Positions 6,639-16,600 of a DNA stretch of 64,000 bases are shown here, in pieces; position 1 is the first letter of the stretch; every line of letters begins with the position of its first letter. Position numbers and translations under genes: made by a program. The stretch is from SHVO01 sp050246995 (GTDB lineage Bacteria; Pseudomonadota; Alphaproteobacteria; Rhodospirillales; Rhodospirillaceae): assembly GCA_050246995.1 (NCBI GenBank), contig JBFWVA010000010.1, positions 86,529-150,528 of the forward strand, written 5' to 3'. Below the pieces are notes generated by a model that did no database searches, was not told the origin of the DNA, and saw only the letters and a program-made list of their open reading frames with translations.

Positions 6639-8447
6639 ATGGATACGCTTACCCAGGCAGCGGTGTTTTTCGGCGCGGCGGTGCTCGTGGTGCCGATTTT
6701 CCGCCGCCTGGGGCTGGGGGCGGTGCTGGGGTATCTCGCGGCCGGCGCGGTCATCGGACCCTACGGCCTGTCGCTGATCGCCGACGTGGAAGCCGCCGCG
6801 CATCTCGCCGAATTCGGCGTGGTGCTTCTCCTTTTCATCATCGGGCTCGAACTCAACCCGACCCGCCTCTGGACCATGCGGAGCATGGTGTTTGGGCTGG
6901 GCAGCGTGCAGGTGCTGGTGACCGGGGCGCTGCTGGCGATCGCGGGGGTCTATTTCGGGCTGGGCGCGGGCCCGGCCATCGTGATCGGAGTCGCACTGGC
7001 ATTTTCTTCGACCGCTTTCGTGCTGCAGACGCTGGCCGAGCGCGGCGAGTTGAAAGACCGTCACGGGCGCGCCGCTTTCGCGGTACTCCTGTTCCAGGAC
7101 ATCGCGGCGATCCCGCTTCTCGCCGCCGTGCCGTTCCTGGCCCCGGACCAGATCGAACGCGATGCCGCCTCGCTGTTGCTGGGGGCCGCGCGCGTGGCCG
7201 CCGTACTGACCGCCGTCGTGATCGGCGGCCATTTCCTTCTGCGCCCGATCTTGCGCATCGTCGCAAGCACGCGCATTCCCGAACTGTTCACCGCCACCGC
7301 GCTTCTGATCGTGAGCGGCACGGCGTTACTGATGAATTCTGTCGGCATCTCGATGGCCCTGGGCGCGTTCCTCGCCGGCGTGCTGCTCGCCAATACCGAA
7401 TACCGCCATCAGCTGGAAGCCGACATCGAGCCTTTCAAGGGTCTGCTGCTCGGCCTGTTCTTCATGTCGGTCGGCATGGGACTGAACCTTGGCCTGATGA
7501 AGAATAACGCGCGCGATGTCGCGCTGCTGGTCGCCGGCCTTATGATCGTCAAGGGCGCCGTCCTCTTCGGCGTCGGACGAATCTGGGATTTGAACAAAAA
7601 AGCCGCTGGCGACTTTGCGCTTGCCCTTCCTCAAGGCGGTGAATTCGCCTTCGTCATTTTCGCGGCGGCCATCGGCGCCGGATTGATGACGCGTGACATC
7701 CACGATCTCCTGGTACTGGTGGTCAGCCTTTCCATCGCCGCCACGCCGCTCGCGCGGATCGGTTATGACTGGCTGACGCGCGGCCTCGTGCCGCCGGCCG
7801 ATCCCGACTATGACGTCGCGCCGATCACGGACCATCCCGTTATCATCGCGGGCTTCGGGCGTTTCGGGCAGATCACCGGACGCATCCTGGCCGCCAAGCA
7901 CATCCCGTTTATCGCGCTGGACGCAAGCGCCGAGCAGGTGGACTTCGTGAAGCGGTTCGGCGCGGAAATCTATTACGGCGACGCCTCGCGGCTGGAACTG
8001 TTACGCGCCGCGCGAGCGGAAAGCGCGAAGATCTTGGTTTTGGCGATCGACGATGTCGAAGCCTCGCTAAGGACTGCCGAAACCGTGTCGCGGCACTTCC
8101 CGCACCTGCAAATTTACGCGCGCTCGCGTAACCGCCAGCACACACACCGCCTGATGGACCTCGGCGTGCGTGTGCTGCGCCGTGAGACCTTCCTGTCGGC
8201 CCTGGACCTTACTAAGGAAGTCCTGCGCGGCCTCGGTATCAGCGCGAAGGAAGCCGAGCGTACGGTGAAGACTTTCCAGGAGCACGACGAGCGCCGCCTC
8301 GCCGAACACCACACGCACTATAACGATGAGGAAAAGATGCGCAGCCTGGCCAAGAGCGCGGCCAAGGAACTGGAAGAGATGTTCATGCGCGACGCCGCCG
8401 AACAGGTAGCCGACGAGGCCAAACCTAGCCGCTCGCGCGCAGCCTAA
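6639..8447 (+). CDS. Monovalent cation:proton antiporter of the CPA2 family (KefB/KefC type)
   Basis: A 602-residue inner-membrane protein. About 12 hydrophobic segments fill residues 1-385 (Na/H exchanger domain, with GYLAAGAVIGPYGL early on). A TrkA-N/RCK nucleotide-binding domain follows at about 398-520, with the Rossmann motif HPVIIAGFGRFGQ, and the protein ends in a charged tail rich in Glu and Lys. This is the layout of Kef potassium efflux systems, which open when glutathione adducts form and acidify the cytoplasm to protect against electrophiles. No KefF/KefG partner is next door, so glutathione gating is inferred from family only. AGGAT precedes the ATG. The stop overlaps the stop of the convergent sulfotransferase gene by 4 bp. 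Confidence 0.9.
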   Translation: MDTLTQAAVFFGAAVLVVPIFRRLGLGAVLGYLAAGAVIGPYGLSLIADVEAAAHLAEFGVVLLLFIIGLELNPTRLWTMRSMVFGLGSVQVLVTGALLAIAGVYFGLGAGPAIVIGVALAFSSTAFVLQTLAERGELKDRHGRAAFAVLLFQDIAAIPLLAAVPFLAPDQIERDAASLLLGAARVAAVLTAVVIGGHFLLRPILRIVASTRIPELFTATALLIVSGTALLMNSVGISMALGAFLAGVLLANTEYRHQLEADIEPFKGLLLGLFFMSVGMGLNLGLMKNNARDVALLVAGLMIVKGAVLFGVGRIWDLNKKAAGDFALALPQGGEFAFVIFAAAIGAGLMTRDIHDLLVLVVSLSIAATPLARIGYDWLTRGLVPPADPDYDVAPITDHPVIIAGFGRFGQITGRILAAKHIPFIALDASAEQVDFVKRFGAEIYYGDASRLELLRAARAESAKILVLAIDDVEASLRTAETVSRHFPHLQIYARSRNRQHTHRLMDLGVRVLRRETFLSALDLTKEVLRGLGISAKEAERTVKTFQEHDERRLAEHHTHYNDEEKMRSLAKSAAKELEEMFMRDAAEQVADEAKPSRSRAA

Positions 8448-9049
8448 TGTGCGGATAGTTTCGCGTCTGCTGACGTGGGATTGACGTTGGCACGGCCCCA
8501 CCAAGCCAATTGGACACCCAAGGCCTCACTAAGTTTTATACCGGCGTCAGCTGCTGCAATATCCAATTCCAAGAATCTGGAATCTTTGAAAAACTTCCTC
8601 ACCGCCTCATGGTGCGCTTCAATCCATCGCACGAGATGGTCCGTCGTTACGCCGTAACCGCGAGGCATCCCCGGTATGTCAGATACCGCAAGGCGATCTT
8701 GCAAATTTCCCCACCTGACGATCGATGAAGCAATCAACGCGGGCTCGCGCCAATTGAGGAGAAAGAGACATTCGGGATGAGAGCGGCGAATCCACGCGAG
8801 GATGCTAAAATCGAGATTTGGCCAATAATTGATGCCGTCCTGAGGAAGGCAGACATCGGCCTGCGTGATCGCATCGTATTCATCGAGCGATGCAAACGGT
8901 TCTCGGCCCATATAAAAGTTGTCATAAATGATCTGGCCAACAAGGCCGCGCGGACATTTCCAGTGGGCCGACTTCAAGCCAGACCGCTCCAAGGCCTCGT
9001 GCACTGTTGACGTTCCCGATTTTGGGAACCCGACCACAAACAACTTCAT
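8444..9049 (-). CDS. Sulfotransferase family protein
   Basis: The 201-residue product begins with the PAPS-binding P-loop VGFPKSGTST at residues 5-14, as in cytosolic-type sulfotransferases, which move sulfate from PAPS to hydroxyls of lipids, sugars or small molecules. A second PAPS-contact region is expected around FLLNWREPALIASSIVRW, in place of the usual RDPrd-S segment. ATG 9049 (MKLFVVGFPKSG) puts the P-loop at the N-terminus as in the family; a longer frame to 9103 adds only basic residues. Base composition is visibly more AT-rich than its neighbours, which hints at transfer. The protein is shorter than typical (250-300), so it may be a minimal or decayed member. Acceptor unknown. Confidence 0.75.
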   Translation of the reverse strand: MKLFVVGFPKSGTSTVHEALERSGLKSAHWKCPRGLVGQIIYDNFYMGREPFASLDEYDAITQADVCLPQDGINYWPNLDFSILAWIRRSHPECLFLLNWREPALIASSIVRWGNLQDRLAVSDIPGMPRGYGVTTDHLVRWIEAHHEAVRKFFKDSRFLELDIAAADAGIKLSEALGVQLAWWGRANVNPTSADAKLSAH

Positions 9050-9208
9050 TTCGCGTGAAATGCGGTATCCACCCCTATGCCAACGCGTGCAAACACGTGC
9101 CAACGACGCAAGCGTAGAAGAAAATGCTAGCTTGGAAATTCAGCGGCGGTAGTAGGGAAGCCCGTATGTAACTATCTTTTCGCGATATGCGCCTGTTTCC
9201 GCTGACAT

Positions 9209-9252
9209 AGCCGTCAATAGCGGGCATCCGCTGGCGTAGGGACTTGACGGCT
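9209..9252 (+). promoter_or_regulatory. Nested inverted repeats in the leader of the metY fusion gene
   Basis: AGCCGTCAA (9209-9217) pairs perfectly with TTGACGGCT (9244-9252). Inside it AGCGG (9219-9223) pairs with CCGCT (9228-9232). The element ends 49 bp before the ATG of the metY fusion gene. A methionine-synthesis leader is a classic riboswitch site, but the sequence does not show the SAM-II core I would expect, so only a structured leader can be claimed. Confidence 0.35.
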
Positions 9253-9301
9253 GATATGACCGCGTTCGCCTTTGTTACATAGTCACACAAGAGATTCGCT
9301 A

Positions 9302-11104
9302 ATGACGGAGCCTCTAAATTACAGCGACGACTTCCTGCGTTCGATTTTGCAGAAGGTGCGCACTATCGCCATGGTCGGCGCGTCTTCGCACTGGAATCGC
9401 CCCAGCTACTTCGTTGCCAAGTACCTCAAGGCCAAGGGCTACCGCGTCATTCCGGTCAATCCGCAGACGGCCGGCCAGGAGCTTCTCGGTGAAAAGGTTT
9501 ATGCCTCGCTGAAGGACATTCCCGACAAAATCGACATGGTGGATGTCTTCCGCGCCTCGGAATACACGCCTGGCATTGTCGAAGAAGCCATCGCCATTGG
9601 GGCCAAGGTGGTGTGGATGCAGCTCGGCGTGCGCAACGACGAAGCCGCCAAGAAGGGTGAAGCGGCGGGTATTACCGTCATCATGAACCGCTGTCCCAAA
9701 ATCGAATTCAGCCGTCTTGCGGGAGAGCTGTCCTGGAGTGGAGTGAACTCGCGCTTGATCTCAAACCGCGCGCCCGCGGCCCCGACCGCCGGCGCCGTGC
9801 GCGGCGCGCCTCGCCCAGTGGCGGCGGGCGACTACGGTTTCGAGACTCGCGCCGTGCATTCAGGCGCGATGCCGGACCCCGTCACCGGCGCCCGCATAAC
9901 GCCGATCTATCAAACGGCATCCTACGTGTTTAAAGACGTCGATCACGCCGCGTCGCTCTTTAATCTTCACGACTTCGGCTATCTCTATACCCGCGTGTCC
10001 AATCCGACCGTGTCCGTGCTCGAAGAGCGTCTGGCGAGTTTGGAAGGCGGCCGCGCGGCGGTCGCAACCGCGTCAGGCCACGCGGCGCAATTTATCACCT
10101 TCTTTACGCTTCTCTCGCCGGGCGATGAGTTTGTCGCTTCGCGTAACCTCTACGGCGGCTCACTCACGCAGTTCGGCCTTTCGTTCAAGAAGCTCGGCTG
10201 GAACTGTCATTTCGTCGACCCCAACGACCCGGAGAACTTCCGCAAGGCGCTGACGCCGAAGTGCAAGGCGATCTTCATCGAGAGCTTGGCCAATCCAGGC
10301 GGCATCGTGCTTGACATCGAAGCGATCGCGAATATTGCGCATGAAGCCGATATTCCGCTGATCGTGGATAACACGCTCGCGACCCCGTATCTGTGCCAGC
10401 CTTTCTCCTATGGGGCGGATATCGTGCTGCATTCGACGACCAAGTTCCTGTCGGGGCACGGCAATGCGCTGGGCGGCATGCTGATCGAGTCCGGGCGTTT
10501 CGACTGGGCGCAAGGCAACAAGTTCCCGTCCCTGACCGATCCGGAGCCCGCGTATCACGGCTTGAAATTCTACGAGAACTTCGGCGACTTCGCCTTCACG
10601 ACCAAGGCGCGCGCGGTGGCACTGCGCGATTTCGGTCCTTCGCAAGCGCCGATGAACGCTTTTCTTACCATCATGGGCATCGAAACACTGGCGCTGCGCA
10701 TGGAACGCCATGTGAAGAATGCGCAGGTGGTCGCGGAATTCCTGGAAAAGCATCCGAAGGTCGCGTGGGTGTCGTACGCCGGCCTTCCCAGCAACAAGTA
10801 CTACGCGCTGGGGCAGAAGTATCTGCGCCGGGGCGCGGGCGGTGTCATGACATTCGGCCTGAAGGGCGGTTTCGATGCCGGTTCAAAGCTGGTGGAATCG
10901 GTGCGGCTGTTCTCGCATCTGGCCAACATCGGCGATACGCGCAGCTTGATCCTTCATCCCGCCTCCACCACGCACCGTCAGTTGACGCCCGAGCAACAGG
11001 TTGCCGCCGGCGCGGGACCGGATGTGGTGCGTCTGTCGGTGGGAATTGAAAGCGCCGACGATCTGGTGAGCGATCTCGATCAAGCCCTGGCGCTGGTCGG
11101 ATAA
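9302..11104 (+). CDS. metY: Fusion of a CoA-binding domain protein with O-acetylhomoserine aminocarboxypropyltransferase (MetY)
   Basis: A 600-residue two-domain protein. Residues about 8-145 are a CoA-binding Rossmann domain of the YccU type (KVRTIAMVGASSHWNRPSYF). A Pro/Ala-rich linker follows at about 155-178. Residues 180-600 are a complete PLP enzyme of the Cys/Met metabolism family, with substrate loop FETRAVHSG, DNTLATPYLC, and Schiff-base Lys381 in STTKFLSGHGNALGG. MetY condenses O-acetylhomoserine with sulfide to give homocysteine. The two halves are normally separate genes, sometimes neighbours in alphaproteobacteria; here one frame is continuous with no frameshift. ATG 9302 is chosen over 9272. 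It may give the enzyme acyl-CoA or nucleotide sensing, which is inference. It works in the same pathway area as cysE upstream. Confidence 0.92.
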   Translation: MTEPLNYSDDFLRSILQKVRTIAMVGASSHWNRPSYFVAKYLKAKGYRVIPVNPQTAGQELLGEKVYASLKDIPDKIDMVDVFRASEYTPGIVEEAIAIGAKVVWMQLGVRNDEAAKKGEAAGITVIMNRCPKIEFSRLAGELSWSGVNSRLISNRAPAAPTAGAVRGAPRPVAAGDYGFETRAVHSGAMPDPVTGARITPIYQTASYVFKDVDHAASLFNLHDFGYLYTRVSNPTVSVLEERLASLEGGRAAVATASGHAAQFITFFTLLSPGDEFVASRNLYGGSLTQFGLSFKKLGWNCHFVDPNDPENFRKALTPKCKAIFIESLANPGGIVLDIEAIANIAHEADIPLIVDNTLATPYLCQPFSYGADIVLHSTTKFLSGHGNALGGMLIESGRFDWAQGNKFPSLTDPEPAYHGLKFYENFGDFAFTTKARAVALRDFGPSQAPMNAFLTIMGIETLALRMERHVKNAQVVAEFLEKHPKVAWVSYAGLPSNKYYALGQKYLRRGAGGVMTFGLKGGFDAGSKLVESVRLFSHLANIGDTRSLILHPASTTHRQLTPEQQVAAGAGPDVVRLSVGIESADDLVSDLDQALALVG

Positions 11105-11110
11105 CGTTCG

Positions 11111-11482
11111 TTAGCCAAGCGCTTCGCGCACCGCCCCTTCGAGCTGTGCGAGGGTCAGCGGCTTTTGCAGCACCTGATAGTCGGCCCAAGCGTCGCTGAG
11201 GCCCTCGCGGCCGTATCCAGTGATAAAAAGGATCGGCACGCGGTCCTGCGCGAGCTTTTCGGCTAACGGAAAGATCGCGACACCGCCAAGGTTGACGTCG
11301 AGCACGGCAAGTTCAGGTTTCTTTTCCGCCGCAAGCGTGAAACCCGCGTCAAGGCGGCTGGCGTGGCGTACGCCTCCCGCCCCGAGTTCAAGCAGCATAT
11401 CCTCGATCAGAAATGAGACGAGGCTTTCGTCCTCGACGAGCAGGACATCAAGGCCCTGAAGTTTCGCTACTACACCGGTCAT
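11111..11482 (-). CDS. Single-domain response regulator (FATGUY-like)
   Basis: The 123-residue protein is only a receiver domain. The acidic pair is in LLVEDES, the phosphoacceptor Asp in LAVLDVNL, and the Lys in VLQKPLT. There is no output domain. Strand 4 reads VPILFITGYG, close to the PFxFATGY signature of the alphaproteobacterial FATGUY single-domain regulators, which relay phosphate in the general stress response. It lies 14 bp downstream of an HWE sensor kinase on the same strand, its probable partner. It converges on metY with only 6 bp between stops. Phosphorelay function is inferred. Confidence 0.85.
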   Translation of the reverse strand: MTGVVAKLQGLDVLLVEDESLVSFLIEDMLLELGAGGVRHASRLDAGFTLAAEKKPELAVLDVNLGGVAIFPLAEKLAQDRVPILFITGYGREGLSDAWADYQVLQKPLTLAQLEGAVREALG

Positions 11483-11496
11483 ATATGTGTGCGTTC

Positions 11497-13050
11497 CTAG
11501 AGCGGGATTTCAATGGTGCAGGTGAACCCTTCCGGCGGATACGCGGAGGAATATGTGCCCTTAAGCTCGGCATTGACCGCACGTTCGATGAAGCGTGTGC
11601 CGTAACCCAGCTTGCCTGGCGGCTGCGCAACCGGCCCACCGCTTTCGCGCCATGTGAGGCGCAAGCGATCCGCCGCCACGTACGACCAGATCAGATGCAA
11701 ATGACCGGCTCCAGCCGATAGCGCGCCATATTTCACCGCGTTGGTGGCAAGCTCGTTAAGCACCATTGCGACCGGAATGGCGATGCGTGGCGCGAGAATG
11801 ACTTCCGGTCCTTCGAGATGCAGACGCTCGCGCGTGCCGTAAGGTTCAATCACGGACCACGCGATATCGGCCAGGACCGCGCTTTCCCATTTCTGGTTAC
11901 TCAGGATGTTGTGCGCGCTGGACAACGCGAGCAGACGTGATTCCGCGGCCGTGCGGTACGCGGCGTTTTCAGGGATATCGGGAAGGCCGCGCGCAACGAT
12001 GCCTTGCACCGCGCTCAGAGTGTTTTTGACGCGGTGATTGAGCTCGTTCATCAGCAAGGACCGATGCCCTTCGGCATGTACGAGCTGGCCGGCAAGCTTA
12101 CTGGCGAAGAGGAGCCCTAGCAGCAGCATCGTCGCACCCGTCGCGATCGTCAGGACGAGGGAATCGCGTGCCGGGCGGTCGAGGCTCGCTTTAGGAATGC
12201 CGATCGCAAGGACCCAGCCGGTTTCCTCAGACCGTGTGAAGGCGGCGAGAGTCGGCCCTCCTTCTAGCGTGGTGGCGGGCACGAGGCCGCTGCTGCCTTT
12301 GGCGAATTCGGATCTGAGATAACTGCTCGCTCCCGTGATCTCGTTTGTCGGAGGGCGCGGCTGCCGCGCGACGTGATGCGATTCGGCATCATACAGCGAA
12401 ACCACCCATCCGTCGGGTAACGCAAGGCGACGCAAGATTTCGAAATAGATTTCACGCGGCGGACTATAGCCTACAACATAGGCCACCTCGCCGCCGCGCA
12501 TGACCGGCACATTCACGGTGAAGGTTGGTCCGTTCGTTATACCGCCCACGTAAATGTTGGAGACGGCGGGCTTCTTGGTCTTCATCACGACATCGAATGC
12601 ATCGCGGTTCACCCACGGAGCGAGCGAGCCGCGACGCCGGCTGTTGAAGACATGATTGCCCTTCGCGTCACTGATCGCGACAACATATCCTTCGCGCACC
12701 TGAATGAAGCGTTCGGCGTCGTCGCGGAATTCTTCGAAGTCGCCCTCGGCGAGTTCGGGCTCGAGCGCGAGAATCTGCAGTGCCGAAAGCTGGTTCTGGA
12801 GTTCGCGGTCAACCGCCGCCATGCCGCTTTTCGTGATCTGAAGGACGCGCTCGGCGGCTTCGTCACGGGTGCGCTCATATCCGCTGTAAACGATGAATCC
12901 GGCCAGCAGCAGGACCGGCAGAATGGTGCCTGCGACAAGCAGGCCAAGGCGCACATGAAGCGAGAATGACCGCGCGCCGGGCACGAGTACAAAACCGCCG
13001 GCCCGCCGACGGTCGGCAGCTTCGGGAGCTATGTCGCGATGGGTATCCAT
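11497..13050 (-). CDS. Membrane sensor histidine kinase, HWE/HisKA_2 type, with dCache-like sensor
   Basis: The 517-residue protein has a transmembrane helix near residues 34-55, a periplasmic region of about 235 residues that resembles a double Cache domain, and a second membrane helix near 295-315. The cytoplasmic kinase begins with the phosphoacceptor His in NELNHRVKNTLSAVQGI and continues with an ATPase N-box (VLNELATNAVKYGALS) and the family-typical C-terminal end. The HRVKNTL box marks HWE/HisKA_2 kinases, common in alphaproteobacteria. It should sense a small ligand outside and pass phosphate to the regulator directly downstream. A second kinase/regulator module follows upstream in the DNA (13.2-17.1 kb). 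The stimulus is unknown. Confidence 0.87.
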   Translation of the reverse strand: MDTHRDIAPEAADRRRAGGFVLVPGARSFSLHVRLGLLVAGTILPVLLLAGFIVYSGYERTRDEAAERVLQITKSGMAAVDRELQNQLSALQILALEPELAEGDFEEFRDDAERFIQVREGYVVAISDAKGNHVFNSRRRGSLAPWVNRDAFDVVMKTKKPAVSNIYVGGITNGPTFTVNVPVMRGGEVAYVVGYSPPREIYFEILRRLALPDGWVVSLYDAESHHVARQPRPPTNEITGASSYLRSEFAKGSSGLVPATTLEGGPTLAAFTRSEETGWVLAIGIPKASLDRPARDSLVLTIATGATMLLLGLLFASKLAGQLVHAEGHRSLLMNELNHRVKNTLSAVQGIVARGLPDIPENAAYRTAAESRLLALSSAHNILSNQKWESAVLADIAWSVIEPYGTRERLHLEGPEVILAPRIAIPVAMVLNELATNAVKYGALSAGAGHLHLIWSYVAADRLRLTWRESGGPVAQPPGKLGYGTRFIERAVNAELKGTYSSAYPPEGFTCTIEIPL

Positions 13051-13207
13051 CTTCAGCCCTGCCGGTCACCGGCCTCTCCGTCGCACGCCCCCTGGTCGGG
13101 CGCGGACTTCCCACACATCAAATTGTTATCGTTGCGCTGGAGGCAAGTCTACCAACGTTAAGACACACGCGAAACGTGTAGAAGAGCGGCGCTGCCGCAG
13201 CGGAGAG

Positions 13208-13603
13208 CTATTGGGCGGCCGCGCCGCGACCCTCGGCTTTTGTCTTCAAGACCGCCATCAACCCCTTCTGCAGGGAGGTGGTGGTATAGGGCTTCGTGAC
13301 GCACACCCCCGCCTCGTACCCGTCCATCTGTCGAGTCACGAGATTGTATCCGGTACCGAACACCACGGGCGTACCACGCTTAAGAAGGTGCTCGGCGAGC
13401 GGAAAACTTTTGCGGCCATTCAGATTCACATCAAGGATCGCAAGATCGAAGGTCTGCTCGCCGATACGTTTTTCTGCGTCTTCAAAGGTGCTGGCGATTG
13501 TGACGCTAGCGGCGCCGAGTTCGCGCAGCATTTCCTCGGCGTCCAAGGCGATGAGAAACTCGTCTTCAACCAACAAAACATTAAGACCGGCAATAGTTTT
13601 CAT
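13208..13603 (-). CDS. Single-domain response regulator (FATGUY-like)
   Basis: A 131-residue receiver domain: acidic residues in LLVEDEF, phosphoacceptor Asp in LAILDVNLNG, Lys in CVTKPYTT. The strand-4 stretch TPVVFGTGYN again resembles the PFxFATGY signature. ATG 13603 (MKTIAGLNVLL) is chosen; the longer frame to 13717 would overlap the kinase gene and adds a Cys/Trp-rich extension unlike the family. It starts 7 bp after the stop of the CheB-CheR-PAS kinase, so the two are almost certainly one operon and partners. Confidence 0.85.
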   Translation of the reverse strand: MKTIAGLNVLLVEDEFLIALDAEEMLRELGAASVTIASTFEDAEKRIGEQTFDLAILDVNLNGRKSFPLAEHLLKRGTPVVFGTGYNLVTRQMDGYEAGVCVTKPYTTTSLQKGLMAVLKTKAEGRGAAAQ

Positions 13604-13610
13604 TTGGGAC

Positions 13611-16600
13611 CTAAAACGGGAAACTGATTTTGCAAGTAAGGCCACCCGACTCCAAATTGTGGGCGCAGGCCCCCCGCAGATCGTGCGCCACCGCATTGCG
13701 GATAAGCCGCATTCCAAAACTTTCCACGACGCGCGAGACCGTGATCTGCTTGTCCAACGTCTCGATCCAGTCCAGAACCAACTCGCGTCCTGCCGCGTCG
13801 ACCTTCACGATCCATTTGATCTCGAGCTTGCCGCCGTTCTTTGAGAGCGCGCCGTATTTCGCGGCGTTGGTGGCAAGCTCGTGTAGCGTCAGAGTCAGCG
13901 CGAGCGCATGCTTCGGCGGCAAGTCGATATTCGGCCCGTGAAGGATCACACGCTCTGACTCACCGAACGGCAGGATCTCCGCTTCGATGATCTGCTTCAG
14001 CGAAGCGCCGGTCCAATCTCCCGTGGTTAGGAGATCGTGCGTCGCGGCGAGCGCCCCGATACGGCTTTTCAATGTCTCCGCCAGCTCGGCGCGGTCGGCC
14101 TTGGTGCCCACCGTCTGATTGATGATCGAGTTGACCGTCGCCAGCGTATTCTTCACCCGATGCTGCAGCTCGTCCATGAGACGGCGCATCTCCTTCTCGA
14201 GATGCCGCAGTTCGGTGACGTCCTTGAGGATTAGGCCCACGGCCGTAACACGTCCATCCTCCTCGTAGGGATAAACGTCTATGAGAAAGTCGCGCATCCC
14301 GCCCGACGCTACCCTGACGGTCACTTCAAGATTGACCTCTTCAGTGCCGCGCTGAAAGACGTCCGCCATAGGGCCGTCCAACTTCTCGAACAGACCGAAC
14401 GCCATATCCTTAAGGCTGCGGCGAATGTGGTCTTCCACGGACTGACCGTTGAGATCGGCAAAGTGCTGATTGATCTTCAAGAAACGGCGGTTACGATCGA
14501 TCAGCGCCATGCCCACGGGCGCCGTCTTATACAGCGTTTCGATTTCGCTGGAGCGCTGGCGCGCAAGCCCGACGTTGCGGGCGAGGTCAGCCTGCGCCTG
14601 ACGAATCTTTGTCACATCGGCGAAGACAATAACGATGCCGTCGATGGACTCATCGACAGCCCGATACGGCAGAACCCGCACGACATAACTTTCCCGCGTC
14701 TCGTCGACATTGAACTCGTGTTCGACCGCCTCGCCTTTTTCCAACACCTCGCGCGCCCATTTCTCGAACGGCTGACCGGCTGGCGACACCAAATCGGAGA
14801 GTGGGCGGCCCTTGTCCTGGTCCTGAAACCGGAACAGCGAGCGGGTCGCAGGCGTAAAACTGCGAATCCGGAGCTTATTGTCGAGGAAGACGGTCGGAAT
14901 CTCGGTGCTTTCGATGAAGTTCTGCAGATCGCTGTTGACGCGCGCCAACTGGTCGACCTTGTTCTTCAATTCCTCGTTGACCGTCGCGAGCTCCTCGTTC
15001 GTCGATTGAAGCTCTTCGTTCATCGACATCATTTCTTCGTTGGTGCTCTTGAGTTCCTCGTTGGAAGTCTCAAGCTCCTCAACGGTGGTGCGCAGCTTTA
15101 CCCGCGTTTCGTCGAGTTCGTCTTCCAGCTGTTTGATGTTGTCTTCGTCCACCGTCTGAGGCGCATCCTCGTCCTCCACGGACTCGATACGCGCCGCCGA
15201 TTCCTGAAACACGAGAAGCACTTCATCCTTATTCAGCGGATGAGCGCTGAGACTAACGAGCAGCGTCTCGTCGGTTTCATCGACGCGGATATTCCGCCGC
15301 GCGGTTCGCTTGCCGGTGCGGCGTACCGTATCGAGCACAGAGCGTATGGGTGAACGGAGCGCACGCTTAGCAAGGTCCGTGATTCGGGGCGAAAGCGTGC
15401 CCTCGGCCAATTCAAGGAATCGCCCGGTGCGGGTGGAGGACCGGATGACATCATTGAGTGAATTCACCACTACGTGCGGGGGCGCGTAGTGCTCCATGAT
15501 CGCGCGGGTCATGGCATCGGCGCGATCATTGTGCGACTCCGCGCTTCCGTTCTCGGGCATCAGCACGCCGGTGGAGGGATCGAGCGAAAGCGGCATGTGT
15601 ACCGACTGCCGCACACCGCCCTTGCGCTTGAAGACACGCGCCGCGGCGTCGGCGGCATCAAATAGATCGGTGCGGCCGCCGATATTCTCGGCCGACCCCA
15701 GGAACAGCCAGCCATTCGTGCGCAGGGCGTAGTGGAACACCGGAACGAGGCGCTGCTGCAGCGACGGATTGAGATAGATGAGCAGGTTACGGCACACCAC
15801 CATGTCCACGCGGGAGAATGGCGGATCCTTGATCAGATTGTGATTGGAGACGCGCACCATATCGCGAATCGACTGCACGAGCGCGAAGTCGTCTTCCTGA
15901 GCAAAGAAATAGCGGTCCAAAAGCTCGACGGGTACATCGCGGACAGCGGCGGGCGGGTATTTAGCCGCGCGCGCTTTCTGGAGCATCGGTTCATCGATGT
16001 CGGTGGCGAATATCTGCACCCGTGGACGCACATCCATGCGCGCCAGGGCTTCAGAAACTAGAATCGCGATCGAGTATGCTTCCTCGCCGCTCGAGCAGCC
16101 CGGCGTCCAGATGCGGACCGTGTCGGCGACGCCCTTGTCGCGCAAAAGCTCTGGGATCACTTCGCGCCGCAGGAAGTCGAACGCCTCGGCGTCGCGAAAG
16201 AAGCAGGTGACGTTGATGAGAAGGTCGCGGAATAAGAGTTCGGCTTCCTTCTCGTTGGCCTTAAGCCGTTGCAGGTAGTCGTCGGCTTGTGAAAGACCGA
16301 GCACCTGCATACGCCGCTGGACGCGGCGAAGCATCGTTGAGCGCTTATATTGGCTGAAATCGTGTCCGAGGCGGCGGCGCAGCTCCTCGCAGACCTTCAT
16401 CAGGAATTCGCCGCCTTCAGACAACGCCGGCGGCCCGGCTTGGCTCCGCTCGAAGTAGTCGCGTAGAGCCGAAGGCATATCGCGGACACTTAGGATCTTA
16501 TCGACAAGCCCCGTGGCAACGGCCGCCTTCGGCATGCCGTCGTACTTCGCGCTGTCGGGCTCCTGGACGAGGGTAAGACCGCCGGCCTCTTTCACCGCCC

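Noticed and set aside
9209..9301. SAM-II riboswitch ahead of the metY fusion
   Set aside because: The conserved core and pseudoknot sequences of SAM-II were not seen, so only a generic structured leader is kept.
14427..15353. Plus-strand open frame antisense to the CheB-CheR-PAS kinase
   Set aside because: Mirrors the coiled-coil and PAS region in another frame; no recognisable domain.
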